Positions 23,193 to 34,899 are shown, counted from the first letter of the stretch. The stretch is 64,000 nt of DNA from Luzula sylvatica (GCA_946800325.1 OX326957.1:56646977-56710976), one strand, 5' to 3'. Notes: a model not told the origin generated them from the letters alone. Made by a program: numbers and translations.

Positions 23193-23240
<48 letters not shown>

Positions 23241-23260
23241 TCAAATCAGAACTTAGTTAT

Positions 23261-23303
<43 letters not shown>

Positions 23304-23866
23304 TAAATAAGTTGACATTACCTGTATCATCGTTATAATTTGTTTGAAAAGCATCGCAGCTTCTCTCTCATCAAGATGACCTTTCGATCGCAGCAGACCC
23401 GAGAGGTCGCCTCCCGCACAGAGATGCATCACCAAGTGAACGCTTTTCTTGTCCTCGTAGGTGTCTATGAGAGGGACAATATGTTGGTGGTACGGAAGAC
23501 TCCGCATGACACGGACTTCATTGTTAATATTGAATTTATGCGAAGCGATTTGGCTCGCGGTTGTTGCATTGACATTCTTTTTGAGCATGGATTTGCATGC
23601 GAAGCCTATTCTGTGCTTGTTCCAGCATAAAGAAGTCGTGCCTGTTGTGATAATTGTAACAAATAAATGGTTAATAAATTAAGAAGAATATAATGAATTA
23701 TCTGTTAATCGATTTAGAATATTTTACCATGCGAGCCACTGCCTAGTACTCGATCGACTTGATAATATTTCTCGATATGTCTGCCACTCGGGTTTTCTAT
23801 GATGTCGGGTTCCAAACCCAACACTTTTTTTGCCTTCTGGCACAATTTCGAAATTGGGTTTGTCAT
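22466..23866 (-). CDS. CDPK-like Ser/Thr kinase without EF hands, copy 3
   Basis: Six coding exons: 23866-23728, 23641-23322, 23183-23063, 22965-22825, 22732-22577 and 22491-22466, giving 300 residues. All catalytic landmarks are intact. Readable differences from copy 1 are L37V and Q41L. Synonymous and intron differences are few, so the copies are recent or homogenised. Intron 2 has long GA tracts. As in the other copies, the reading frame ends with HPWMKKA where a full CDPK would continue into its junction domain. Its promoter has the longest minisatellite of the three (5 repeats). Confidence 0.85.
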
Positions 23867-23973
23867 ATTGATGGAACTAATTAAGAAAGAGCACTGTATA
23901 AAGATGAATTAGAAAGAAAGGTTAAGTGAGAGAGAAAGAAAGGTGTACTGTACTAGGTCCGTGCGTGTGTGTT

Positions 23974-23981
23974 TATTTATA
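23974..23981 (-). promoter_or_regulatory. TATA box of kinase copy 3
   Basis: TATAAATA on the minus strand, about 108 nt upstream of the start codon at 23866, conserved with copies 1 and 2. Confidence 0.65.
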
Positions 23982-23997
23982 GCATGCAAGAAAACTA

Positions 23998-24350
23998 CAC
24001 GAACCTTTTCAATACAATTATTCTTAATCTTATTAGAAACCTTTTCAGTAAAAGATTAAAACTACATGAACCTTTTCAATACAATTATTCTTAATCTTAT
24101 TAGAAACCTTTTCAGTAAAAGATTAAACTACATGAACCTTTTCAATACAATTATTCTTAATCTTAGTAGAAACTTTTTCAGTAAAAGATTAAAACTACAT
24201 GAACCTTTTCAATACAATTATTCTTAATTTTATTAGAAACATTTCCAGTAAAAGATTAAACTACATGAACCTTTTCAATACAATTATTCTTGATCTTATT
24301 AGAAACCTTTCCAGTAAAAGATTAAACTACATGAACCTTTTCATGGCATA
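23998..24350. repeat. 67-bp promoter minisatellite, about 5 copies
   Basis: The accttttc motifs lie at 24003, 24070, 24138, 24206, 24274 and 24341, so five full repeats precede the conserved end. Units 1 and 2 have about three and two. Confidence 0.9.
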
Positions 24351-24933
24351 ATAATGTACATGTGTTTATTTATAGACAATAGAAAATCATGCAATTAGAA
24401 ACCTTTTCAGTAAAATATTAAATATTAAACTACACACGCCTCTTAATACTAAAAACTACAAAGTGCACATCCATAATACACACAATCAATATTATATTCA
24501 TAAATTAATCATCACTAATAAATTAATAACTTAAATTGATGAATTCAAATTCATTAACTAAAAAGTAATATATTATTATTGTTAAAATAGTATTTTCTTA
24601 ATTATAAAGTAATAAAATCGTGCACTATATTTTTTATTTTATTTTGTTATGTAAATAATATATATCAAAATTCAACATTTTTAATTTATAATTAAATTAA
24701 AAACTGTACATATGTGCTATTTATTTTCTAAATAATGGAGATATATTCGAAGTATGTTTATATATTCTGTAAAAAGTGAACCAAATTAAAACAAATTAGT
24801 AAACACTTTTTTCGTATCAAAATCATATCAAACTAATAATATCAAAAACATTTCAACTTAATAATATGCACTTTCATCTTTTCTTCCAGAAAAAAACCTT
24901 GATGAAAAAATATGGCTCAGGATTTTGCGCACA

Positions 24934-25085
24934 ATAAATTAATATTGTATATCAATAGGTTGATGAATCGATGGAATAATGAGTTTGTGTTATTTTGACT
25001 GGTGATTGGTGTAATTATGAATTGATAAAGTAACGAATATGATATATTGAATCATATGGGTACCTTAATTTCATTTGTATTGATG
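24934..25085. repeat. Start of a fourth array unit, truncated
   Basis: Matches the first 150 bp of the units (ataaattaatattgtatatc up to cttaatttcatttgtattgatgc), then diverges. A matching unit tail is found at about 28968-29198. This suggests a fourth unit whose middle, kinase included, was lost or replaced by transposon DNA. Confidence 0.75.
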
Positions 25086-25356
25086 CAAAGTAAATTAACC
25101 ATCTTCTATACTGCATACAAGTTCATAAACATGTATGAAAGTTGAACAACATTTCAACAAAATACAAGTAATCTCAAGTTCACTATATTGTAGAAAATTA
25201 AAAATTACAAATAAGTTCATATAATTTCACATTATTCAACAGAATACAAGTAAGCAAAGCTAAACTATATTCATTGTATAAACTAACCCTAAACTCTGCA
25301 CAATCATAGAAGTACAAACTAACCCTAAACTCTGCACAATCATAAAATTACATAAA
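25086..25356. other. AT-rich spacer with a 36-bp direct repeat
   Basis: No gene seen. The sequence aactaaccctaaactctgca occurs at 25281 and 25317. Confidence 0.7.
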
Positions 25357-25934
25357 CTAGCTTTATCCCCGCGCAATTGCGCGGGATGTTTTTTATATAA
25401 TTATTTAAATAGAATTAACGTGTGTGCGAATTAGCGCGCATGCGTTTGAACTAAATTAATCTAATCATGACATATTTGCAAATATCATGATGTCAATAGA
25501 TGCATAAGGTTCATGAAATTAGTCTATCACGGATATTATTTTCTAATATAATTTGTATAAATAGCATTTGCTCAGGTGCTTCTAAAATCGATTAATATAA
25601 TCAGGACATATTCGCAAATTTTAATATGTATGTAAAATAGGAAACAAAGACCAAATATAAAATAAGAAAAAATGTAAAAAAAAAACCAAAATGTAAATAA
25701 AAAGGACCAAAATGTAAATTAAAACTAAAAAGGACAAATTATAAATAAAAGGGACCAAAATATAAATTAAAATGAAAAAAAGGACAATGTAATTGTAGCT
25801 TTACGAAGAAAAAAATGGAACCGAATCTGAAATGAAACCGAAACCGAAATGAATACTAAATGGAACCGAAACCGAAGCCAATTATGATTATTAACCATTT
25901 TATGGACTGAAAGACAATATAATTCAACAAAAAA
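25357..25934 (-). mobile_element. Helitron 3' terminus and partial body
   Basis: On the minus strand a perfect GC-rich hairpin (CCCGCGCAATTGCGCGGG) is followed by GATAAAG, CTAG and a flanking T. The sequence next to it resembles the element starting at 30263 (matching gttcatgaaattagtctatcac). The other end is not visible; it probably abuts or is cut by the plus-strand element that starts near 25935. Confidence 0.55.
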
Positions 25935-27291
25935 TTAACCCCACTTCCTTATTTGGCACTTATTTATGAGATTCCTCACGAAGTCAATTATGATTATTAA
26001 CCATTAAATTTTGTTATGTGGATTTATCATATACATTAAAATTATATTTGATTATTTAAAATATGCATTTTGTATGACTATTTGTGTATTAATTTGAACC
26101 GTTAGATGTAGTGATGCGGTTAAATCTCAATCACTAATGTTGTTAGATTTTTTGAAAATCATATTTTGTGTGTTCATTTATGTGTCATTATTTTGCACCA
26201 TGTTTTAAACATTCTTAAAAAATCACATTATCCTACAATAATAATGTGAATTATCATTATTAGTTAGAATTCGCATTAGACAAAGTTTAATCATTTGTTT
26301 AACATGCCACATAACATTTCATGATAAAATGTGAATGCAATAAATATGAAAAGTATGTATATGAAAAACTAATAACTTAATATGTAATATTATAAAACAT
26401 ACAATATATATTTGTTCTATTAATTTTGAAAACCCATTAAGTATATTCATTTTATTTTTCTCTTTATTTCGACATCCATATTAGCATATTTCATACATAC
26501 CGTTTTTCCTAATTTCAATATCTATAGATATTATGTAAGAAAATACAATTCGTTAAAATACATATTTACATAATATAACTATTTTATTTTCATAATATAA
26601 TTTTTAAGTATTATTATTTTTTTTTTAAATTATGTCTATTAAAATCTTAGTTAATACTAAGTATGTTATATTTGTGTTTTTAAGCACGAACATTTAATAT
26701 TAATTTTTTGAAAAAAAATAATAGAATTGGAAAATTGTCTTCTTAAACTTATAAACACCTGTAAAATAGTATTTTTATTTTAAAAAATATAGATTTAAAA
26801 AAAATCATATGAATAAAATAATTTGTTTTTATGTTTATTATAAATTAAATTTTGATATGATTTAATAAATTACTTTCACTATTAAGTGTGATATAATTTT
26901 ATATTTTTCACTGCATTTTGAATTAATAAAAAAAAATTAGTACTATATAATTAATAATTCGCTACTACATATGTTGTTTGATTCGTTAGTTTCAATTTTG
27001 ATATTATATGAAATATTGTGAAGAATGATATAATATTTGTTATTGTGTCTTTTTTGTAAAGTTATATTATATCTCATGTGTTATTATATAATGAAAATAA
27101 TATTAGTAGTTTTATTGTTTAAAAAAATTAGATTTTTTATTATGTAAAATATATAAAGAATCAAAGATATATGAATTCAAATAATTTTAGTTTAAGATGA
27201 TATTATTGATATTACTATAAAAATTTGTAATTTGTATTGTAATAAAAAACATAATTTACATGCTCGCCGCGTAGCGCGAGTATTCTCCTAG
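25935..27291 (+). mobile_element. Non-autonomous Helitron, plus orientation
   Basis: The 3' end is a hairpin around CTCGCCGCGTAGCGCGAG, then TATTCTC, CTAG and a flanking T at 27292. The 5' limit is inferred by alignment with the related element 37234-38548, which starts TTAACCCAC. Length is about 1.36 kb, AT-rich, with no coding frame. The two copies align along their length but are clearly diverged. Confidence 0.6.
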
Positions 27292-28200
27292 TAAGCCATT
27301 AAAATTCAACTAACCCAAATAATAAAATCATTCATAAGGATTTAAGATATTACAATATGTGTAAAATACGATAGGTTCTTCTTTTGATAAGAAACCAATA
27401 CCAAAATCATAATCTTAAAGTAACACGTTAAATTTTCATGTTCTTTCTTTTGTTTTCGTGAAAGAATCCCTAAAATCAATATGCATTCTTTTTTGTTGGG
27501 TAATTATTTGGTGTTGTTAGATTCCCCACTCACTACTAATAAAAGTATCATTAACCACGGAAATCCTAACGACTAAATAAATAAGGTCACTGTATTTTGT
27601 TATTAGCGACTGATATATGTTTGTCCCAAAAATAAATTATTGCGACAAGTTTTTTTTGCTACTAAATTAGTCTCAAAACACAATTGAGTCAGCAAATTGG
27701 TACTTTTTGTGACAAACAAATTTTCGCAAAATAATTAACATATAAAATGCCAAATATTTGGGACCAAATTTGGTCGTTGGTTACTAACAAATTTGTTGAA
27801 TGTCTTGCAAGTTATATATAAGTTAAATACATTTTTTGTATAATGTTACAATTAATTTACACATTATAATTATAATTTGCTAACTATTAATTCCTAAGGC
27901 TGGAATTCTTTTTTTTTTAAGATTTGAAATTAATTAATACATAATGAAATTAAGAGGGAAATTTTTCCACTATCTTTTCCTTTATATACTTGGCAAATAA
28001 TGGAGGGAACTTTCCCCCCTACATTTTGTATAAACTATTCAATAAAGCCCTAGTCACTCCCTCCCTCCCTCCCATATTCCCTTCCCAAGGCAATGACATG
28101 TGGGTCCCACATAAATTATTTTTTGCAAAAGTAGGCGTGGGGTCCACATGTCAATGAACCTAGGGAGTGGATTTGGGAGTGACTGTAGCATCGTTCTAAA
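27292..28200. other. Intergenic DNA with a CACTA-like fragment
   Basis: No gene is seen. At about 27529-27800 the sequence starts cactactaataaaagtatca and contains tagcgacagata-like and gggaccaaatttggtcgttgg motifs, which resemble the end and subterminal repeats of CACTA transposons. Only one end is visible, so this is a tentative fragment. Confidence 0.35.
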
Positions 28201-28967
28201 ATTAATAGCAAAAAAAAAGACACAAATTAATCATCATCTATTCGTTTCTCTCCCTCGAGAGTCATTTCTGGTCTTCTCTCTCGGTCTCAATGAAACTTAG
28301 TTTGGTCATTTATGGTCTTATGTCTCCAGCCAGCCATTTCTGGTTGTACGTAAAATCTTTCTCTTTGCTCTACTTTTTTTATAATGTTTCTCTCTGGGTC
28401 TTCTCTCTCGGCCTCAATTTATATTAAATCCATGGAAGAAAAGGAAGAATTTTTATGTAAATAATACTCTAAGAGGAAACCCTAAAATTCGGCCTCAATT
28501 TATCCTAATCCAATCATCGATTTCCCTATAATTTTAGATAATTACCAGCGTATTGACTTTTTTCTAGAAATTGATTCTCCGCCATTATTTCTTCTTCTCC
28601 TCCCCCTTCCTCTCTTCATTCATGGACTATTATCGAGAGAGTAAACCCTAAAATTGGAATGGATATCAGAGAGGAGAATGTGACGGACTCACTAGTCAGT
28701 GTGGAATGAAAAATCTCAACATGGATTATCATGGAGACTCCCATCCCCGTCCTCTGATCTCTCCGCGAAACTAGAGCCATCGCCAAGAATAAAGAGCGCC
28801 AAAACAAAAAGAAAAAAAATGGTTTATAACACCGAACCGGTCTAATTTAAAAAAAAAAAACCGAATATCTTCTAAGTAACGAGGAATTTATTTACAGCCA
28901 CAAGATCGAAACATCCAACGGTTAGAAAAATGTTGGTCATGTTGGCCATTGAATCTAGTCCGTAAAT
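28200..28967. other. CT-rich stretch, no gene recognised
   Basis: Contains repeated ttctctctcggtctcaa-type segments (near 28275, 28403 and 28490), which look like a decayed plant leader or promoter duplicated locally. The small frames here do not resemble known proteins. Confidence 0.4.
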
Positions 28968-29198
28968 AATATATATAAATTCGTAAACCTAATAATATTT
29001 GAAGTATATTTATATACTTTTAAAAAAGTGAACCAAATTAAAACAAATTAGTGAACACTTTTTTCGTTTCAAAATCATATCAAACTAATAATAGCAAAAT
29101 TGTATCAACCTAATAATATATACACTTTCATCTTTTCTTCCAGAAGAAGCCTTGATGAAAAAACATGGCTCATGATTTTGCGCACAATAAATTAATAT
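28968..29198. repeat. Tail of an array unit
   Basis: Matches the last part of units 1-3 (compare 3930-4114 and 24755-24940), ending gattttgcgcacaataaatta. It is the right-hand remnant of a unit beyond the fourth start at 24934. Confidence 0.8.
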
Positions 29199-29199
29199 T

Positions 29200-29814
29200 T
29201 GTTATGAATATTAATATGTGTGAATATCCATACACATGCATATAGGTTTTATGTATTCTTATTTATATGTTTAAATGTAATTAATATGTTTAGGGTTTTC
29301 ATTCCTTATAAATAGAGGCCATGTTATGTATTATGGAGGAATCCATTTGAATAGAAATTTTCTCTCTCCTCCATTTTCTTGTTGTTTGTATTTATTTATA
29401 ACACGTTATCAGCACGAGACTCTATCCATTTGAGATTTTTTCAACACTATCGAGACTTCAGTTGAAAGGTACTATCTTTTTTTTCTACTAGTTTATTAGA
29501 TCTGTGACTTCAAGTTTTTTTTTATGCTCAACTATTTGTTTAGACTATGTTGTTGGACAATTTGTTAAATTCTCTCCGTTAAGCCTCATAATTTACTTGC
29601 ATAGTTGTAGATCTGTATTTTTCAATACTATATTCTGCTAGTTCATTTCATTGGAATTTGATTAACCTGTATGTTTAAATAATTCACTGCTTAATTACAG
29701 TACCAATCGTAACTCTGAACAGAAATATGTATTGTTTAGAATTTTTGTTTTCATTATATTTGCAGTCATATGGTAATAATGAGTATATATCAGTATATTT
29801 ATTTATTTATAACA
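29200..29814 (+). mobile_element. LTR-type retroelement remnant
   Basis: Interrupts the start of another array unit: ataaattaatatt is before it and atatcaatag after. It opens with TGTTATG, contains a promoter-like ccttataaatagaggcc and reaches ttataaca at 29403, as an LTR of about 204 bp would. Then follows cgttatcagcacgaga, which resembles a primer binding site and leader. The insert ends again in tttatttataaca at 29814, but a full second LTR is absent and no clear target duplication was found. No gag or pol frame remains. Confidence 0.45.
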
Positions 29815-30262
29815 GTATATATCAATAGATTGTTGGATCGATGTAATAATGAGTTAGTTTTATTTTGACTGGTAATTGGTGTAATTATGAATTGATAAAG
29901 TAACTAATATGATATTTTGAGTCATATGGGTACCGTAATTTCATTTGTATTGATGCATACAGACATATATAAATACACACAAAGACACACACAAAGACAC
30001 ACACACGCGCACGCATACACACACGCCCGCACGGCCGCCAGCCCGCCCGCCCGCCCGCCCGCACGCACGCACACCCGCTCGCACACACATACCATACCAT
30101 AACATAATTAAATAAGTACAAAAGTTTTGGAAGTGTGTGTGTGATTTTGTCCTTGCCTTTGAACATAAGAAATCTGATGGATAATACGTACTCTCTTTTT
30201 TTGTTTTAGAAGTGTTCCCAACTACTGTTGTTTCATATCTCGTGTTCATACAATATATACAA
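29815..30262. repeat. Array-unit start with degenerate CA/CG/GCCC repeat
   Basis: Positions 29816-29960 match the unit start (gatcgatgtaataatgagtt, gggtaccgtaatttcatttg). A degenerate microsatellite of acac, cgca and gcccgccc motifs follows to about 30090. No gene is present; the cysteine-rich frames arise from the repeat. Confidence 0.75.
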
Positions 30263-30720
30263 CTAGCAATAGCTCGCGCAACAATTGTACGGGAGTTCAT
30301 ACCTTTGTTTTAGATGTTTTGTACAATTTGTTTGAATAGAATTCGCGCGGGTACATTTAAACTCATTTATATAATAATGATATGTTTGCTAATATATTTA
30401 TGTCAATAAATAAATTATAATTAATACAGGTTCATTAAATTTGTCTATCATGCATATATGCATTGTAATTAATAAGGGTCCATAAAATTGGTTCATCATT
30501 ATAAATGAACACAAAATAAATAAAATATAACATGTTATAATTCAAACAAAATTAAAGTTTCGAAACAAATAGAAGAAAATCGTGAATAATACACACAAAA
30601 TCGAAATATATGTTTAAAATGTCATTCATTAACATAAAATATATCAAAAAAATTTAAATAAAGAACACAATTGTAAATTATACCATTAAAATTTAACAAC
30701 TGAGCCATTATTTCATAAGG
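30263..30720 (-). mobile_element. Helitron-like 3' end, degenerate
   Basis: CTAG at 30263-30266 next to a partly decayed hairpin (gctcgcgcaacaattgtacggg). The following 200 bp align with the element at 25357. The far boundary is unclear and the end given is only approximate. Confidence 0.4.
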
Positions 30721-30849
30721 AAATTATATATGGAGTCCCAATAATACAAAAATAACATTCTTGATGAGGCGGCAAGAGGGAATTAATTAGGTTGATCAGT
30801 ATTATTGATTGACTCAATTAACGATTTAATTGACCATTTAATTGAATTG

Positions 30850-31350
30850 GCACGTCAATTAACTTTTACTAATATTAACATATTATAAATTATTGATGTG
30901 TTAATTAAACGTGTCAATTAAAATTTAATATCGAGTAAATTAGAAATGCTAATAAATTCATTTTGTCACTTCATCAAGGATATTGTGATGAGTTTGGGAC
31001 CAATTATATTTTTCTTATATACATGGGTATAATTTGAGTTGCAATAGAAACCAAAAAAAAAATCGGACACCCGTATCACCATTTGGTGATATTTTCTAAA
31101 TTATATTAATTAACATTTACTAATATTAACATATTATAAATTATTGATGTGTTAATTAAACGTGTCAATTAACATTTAATAGAGTCAATTAGAAATGTTG
31201 ATAAATGCACTTTGTCACCTCATCAAGAATATTGTGATGAGTTTGAGTGTCAACTATATTTTTCTTCCATACATGAGTATAATTTGGGTTTCGAAAAAAA
31301 AAATGGAGCAGGTATCACCATTTGGTGATATGTTCTAAAATATATCTATT
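30850..31350. repeat. Two-copy tandem repeat, 251-bp period, with palindromes
   Basis: Positions from about 30860 repeat from about 31111 with moderate divergence (shared ttattgatgtgttaattaaa). Each copy ends with the palindrome tatcaccatttggtgata (near 31073-31090 and 31314-31331). No coding potential. The flanks, 30720-30850 and 31350-32200, hold no recognised gene. Confidence 0.8.
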
Positions 31351-32209
31351 GAAAGGGTAATCCAGACTTTTGTTTGAAAAATTAAGAGATAAATATTTTT
31401 GTCTTTTCACATTTTGGAAGGGTAATCCAAGCATTTGTCGACGTTGTCACGTATTGCGCATTTCATATTCCACATCTTACGGACAGTACTCAAACAGTAC
31501 ATATATATTTTATTGTATTCGGAATCAGATAAGGTTTTAACAAAATTTTGCAAACGGTTCAGATTTACTCAGATACGGTTCCAATATTGTCAGATATGAA
31601 CCCGAAAGCCAATTCATTTTGGGTACTAAACGGTACATATATATTGTGCAACTATTTCGTCATCCACAACACATAATCTCTAAATTGTCAATCGGTCATG
31701 GTGTATGGTTCAAAAATAAGTCGAGATTTTCTTCATAAAGGCCGAGTTATTTAATATGCCAAGTTCAAGGTGTCTAACGGATCAGGTCCAACTAAAACTC
31801 GACCCGCTTCAGAACAACACCACGAATTGGTATCTGTTAATGCTGAAAGTTCAACTCCGAAACTTGAGATGTGAAGACCTATGATTTCCTTCTATGTTTA
31901 TAAAAGATTTTTTAGCAAGAATGTTGTTTCAATAGGATGGATCTTGTTGAGATTACTCAATTCTTTTCGGAACAAAATTGATCATTGAATAATTTTAAAC
32001 CATCAAAGATCCAGAGAAAAGTCTTTTTTTTAAATGGATAACTCTTATAAAATAAAAAATACAACACCATGAAAGCATGAATGAGAAGGAGAATCACAAT
32101 TACAACAAACTAGCATACTTTCTTCTCAATACAAACCCTAAAGAAAGGACTAACATAACTCTTTCAATAGATCATTGAATAATTTCCAATACTAAAACGG
32201 CATTATTGA

Positions 32210-34899
32210 TTAAAAGAACCTCTCATAGTCTTGAGTTGGCTGGTCCCACATAAACCCTATATATTAAAAAAAAACAAATAAGAGATTTATCATTTATAAA
32301 TAAAATGAGGAATTAATTACCAATGTCGCCAAGGGACCCGTAAATAGGATCATCAACACCAGGAATTATTCCCTACAAAAAATAAACCAAAAATTCCGCT
32401 TAAATAAATAAATAAATAAAATAATAATGAATGAATAAACATACGGTGGTTTGTAGATCGGGTTGAATAGGGTAGCAAGCAATATCGGAACCGAGATAAT
32501 CCGAGAGAGTGATATTAAACCCGTCTTGAATGCTCGGTATCACCACGTCCTCGTTTGTAATATTCGTCAATATATTCTCTGCATTTTGATACCCAATTTC
32601 CTCTACGTTCTCCCTGCATAAACAATTTCATTAAATTAACTAACTTTTTCTTTTTTTACTAAAATATAAAGAGTATATTATTACAGGAAAAAACTATCCT
32701 TTTGTTATGTTTTTATAAAGATGATCATTTTACCAAAATACCCTTGCTAATTATAATATGTATTTAAAAGAAAATCATGGAAAAATTAGAAGTACAAATT
32801 ATCACTAATGCAAATAAAAAATATAATAATAATATTTCAAATAATTAACTTTGTCACGTGAATATTATTTTAACTTTGTCACGTAATAATGCAAGGGAAT
32901 TTTGGTAAACCTTATGGGTGGCACTCTAGAAATAGTGTCATCCAATTGTCATATTTAAAAAACATAACAAAAAGGTTGAGGTGTTTTTATTAATATTCAG
33001 AAAAGTTGGGGGATTTTTGAAAAAAAATCCCAAAAAAGAAACTATTTATGTAATGTTTAGAAAAGAAACTTATTATATGTTGAAATATTCTATATATGCT
33101 TTATTTGTATAGTATTGATGCTCCCATGTTGCACACAGAAGTTATAATATTTAAAAACAACTTTCAAAACAAATATTAAATGGAATTTAAATTTTGTTTA
33201 ATCTTGAAAACAAGTATTTTCTCTAAAAAAAACAAAATATCTTATTATTTTAAGAATTTATTAATTTAATAGACAAAGAATGCATGAATCGTAAAAATGC
33301 AATGATGTTTTTTAAGAAAATATTTTGTGTGTCTATTCACATAATTGTTAGGTCAACGTAATAACAATATACTACACTATAACATTTTATTTACATATAA
33401 CATATTTGTTTCTGAGAATTTACTCACTTTGGCTGAGCTGGCGAGTCATCCTCTATATGAATCACTTGTACCACTTTATCGTTCTCGTTGATTTCATTAA
33501 ACTGGTACGAAGAACTCTCACCGCCATTGTTATTATTATTGTCAACATTATTATCATTACTCTTACCAATCACAAAATCTCCCAAATTCAAAATTTTGTC
33601 CTTATTATCTTCCGGAGCGGGTATTGGGTCGTCAGGTATTTCGGTAATTTCACCCATACCCGTTAAATTCAGATCACATGTTTTAAATGAGGCTGCAGCG
33701 CTCTCAAACCCTTTTTCTTCTTGTTCTTCATGCGGGTCTACACCCGTTTCGGAAACTAGATCTGTGCCCGTTTTCTCTTCTTCGATGGATTCGACCATTT
33801 CTTCGTCTCTTTTAATTTCTTCGTCTCTTTTAATTTCTTCTTCTTCTTCTAATATTATTGGTTGAGCAAAGCTGTTTATCGCCTCTTCTTTGATATCTTC
33901 ATTCTCTATCGGGTTAATGGATCTGTTTTCCTCGTTTATATTTGGATCCACTAATTGCCCCCTATTATTATTGTTATTGTTGTGTGCTATAGACCTCGGT
34001 TTGGTGGGTATTTTCGCAAATTCACAATATTTAAGCAAGGTTTTATTACCATTACTATCCTTTTCATCATCCACGACATGCGGGTCGGTATCGGGTACAT
34101 TAACCAAACCTTCTTCTACAACCTTGTCAGTATCCATCTTCTCCGGTTCGACTCTATTGACCTCTCCAGTTTCGCCATTACTGACCTCTCCAGTCTCGCG
34201 TTGCTGGTCTTTTCTAATGCTGCAAGAGCTGGCTTTGGACCCGGTATCCTCGAGATCCGAACCCGATTCACCTTTGCCTTCTTTCTTAACGGGTCTCATA
34301 GACCCGCTTATTCTACTACCCACCTCGTCAAAGTTGGTTTCTCTTTTCTCACTTCGGTATCTCTGATATTCCTCCTCTTCCTCGTCTTCCTCGGAATAAC
34401 CTCTGGAATTGGAATTACTATTCCGGCCCTTATCCCGTTCCCAATCGAATGAATCCTTTCTGAAAAAACCTTTGTGTCTCTTTCCTCTGCCATTTTTCTT
34501 CATTCTGTACCGGTCATGATCATCGTCGAATCTCCTCCGTCCATCTTGTGGGCCCCGCGGATCGCCAAATGGTGCGTTTTGACTAACTTGCCCCTTCAAA
34601 TCTTGAAAATTACCGTTAGGCCCTTGGAAATTGCTATTGGTCCAATTTCTTTGAGCTGGATTTGGGGGGAGAGCTCCAGCTGTGACTAAGTACTCGGTTG
34701 CGAGGCGGCCTGCATCAAGTAGAATCTCGTACTTTCTAGAAGGATGATATAGAGGCTTTGGATTTCGGTGGCCGTAGCTCGTGTGGCCTTGTGCGTGGCC
34801 ACGGTTGTAAGGAGAGCCTGGCCCGCCGCCATGTGGGTAACCGGGCCCCGCTGAGCCAGGACGAATTCTGTCTATTTGCATTCTTCCTCTCGATTGCAT
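32210..34899 (-). CDS. Plant protein of unknown function, 579 residues
   Basis: Four minus-strand coding exons: 34899-33428, 32613-32445, 32372-32321 and 32256-32210. Phases agree and give 579 residues. The start chosen is the first ATG (MQSRGRMQID); the frame is open a little further upstream without an ATG. Layout: a Gly/Pro-rich N-terminus; a conserved-looking helix SRKYEILLDAGRLATEYLV (54-72); a charged Arg/Lys/Asp/Glu region with KKNGRGKRHKG and a poly-Glu run; a long acidic low-complexity middle with Asn runs; and a compact C-terminus with LSDYLGSDIACYPIQ, YGSLGDIGFMWDQPTQ and DYERFF at the end. I recall similar plant proteins of unknown function but cannot name one. Low complexity and basic patches suggest a nuclear or RNA-related role; that is only inference. 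Confidence 0.75.
32690..32990. repeat. Imperfect inverted repeat in intron 1 of the 579-residue gene
   Basis: The left arm ccttttgttatgttttta (from about 32698) matches the reverse of the right arm near 32960-32980 (acataacaaaaaggt). The sequences beyond the arms (aaatccc-type ends) recall the MULE-like foldback at 61903. Probably a decayed MITE within the 814-bp intron 32614-33427. Confidence 0.4.

Larger units (their letters stand above)
11067..24933. repeat. Tandem unit 3 of kinase array
   Basis: Third unit, 13.9 kb, enlarged by the Helitron-like element (11696-21767) and the LINE within it. It ends with kinase copy 3 and a five-copy promoter minisatellite. Positions 11301-11695 and 24360-24933 are unit sequence without a recognisable gene. 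Confidence 0.85.
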
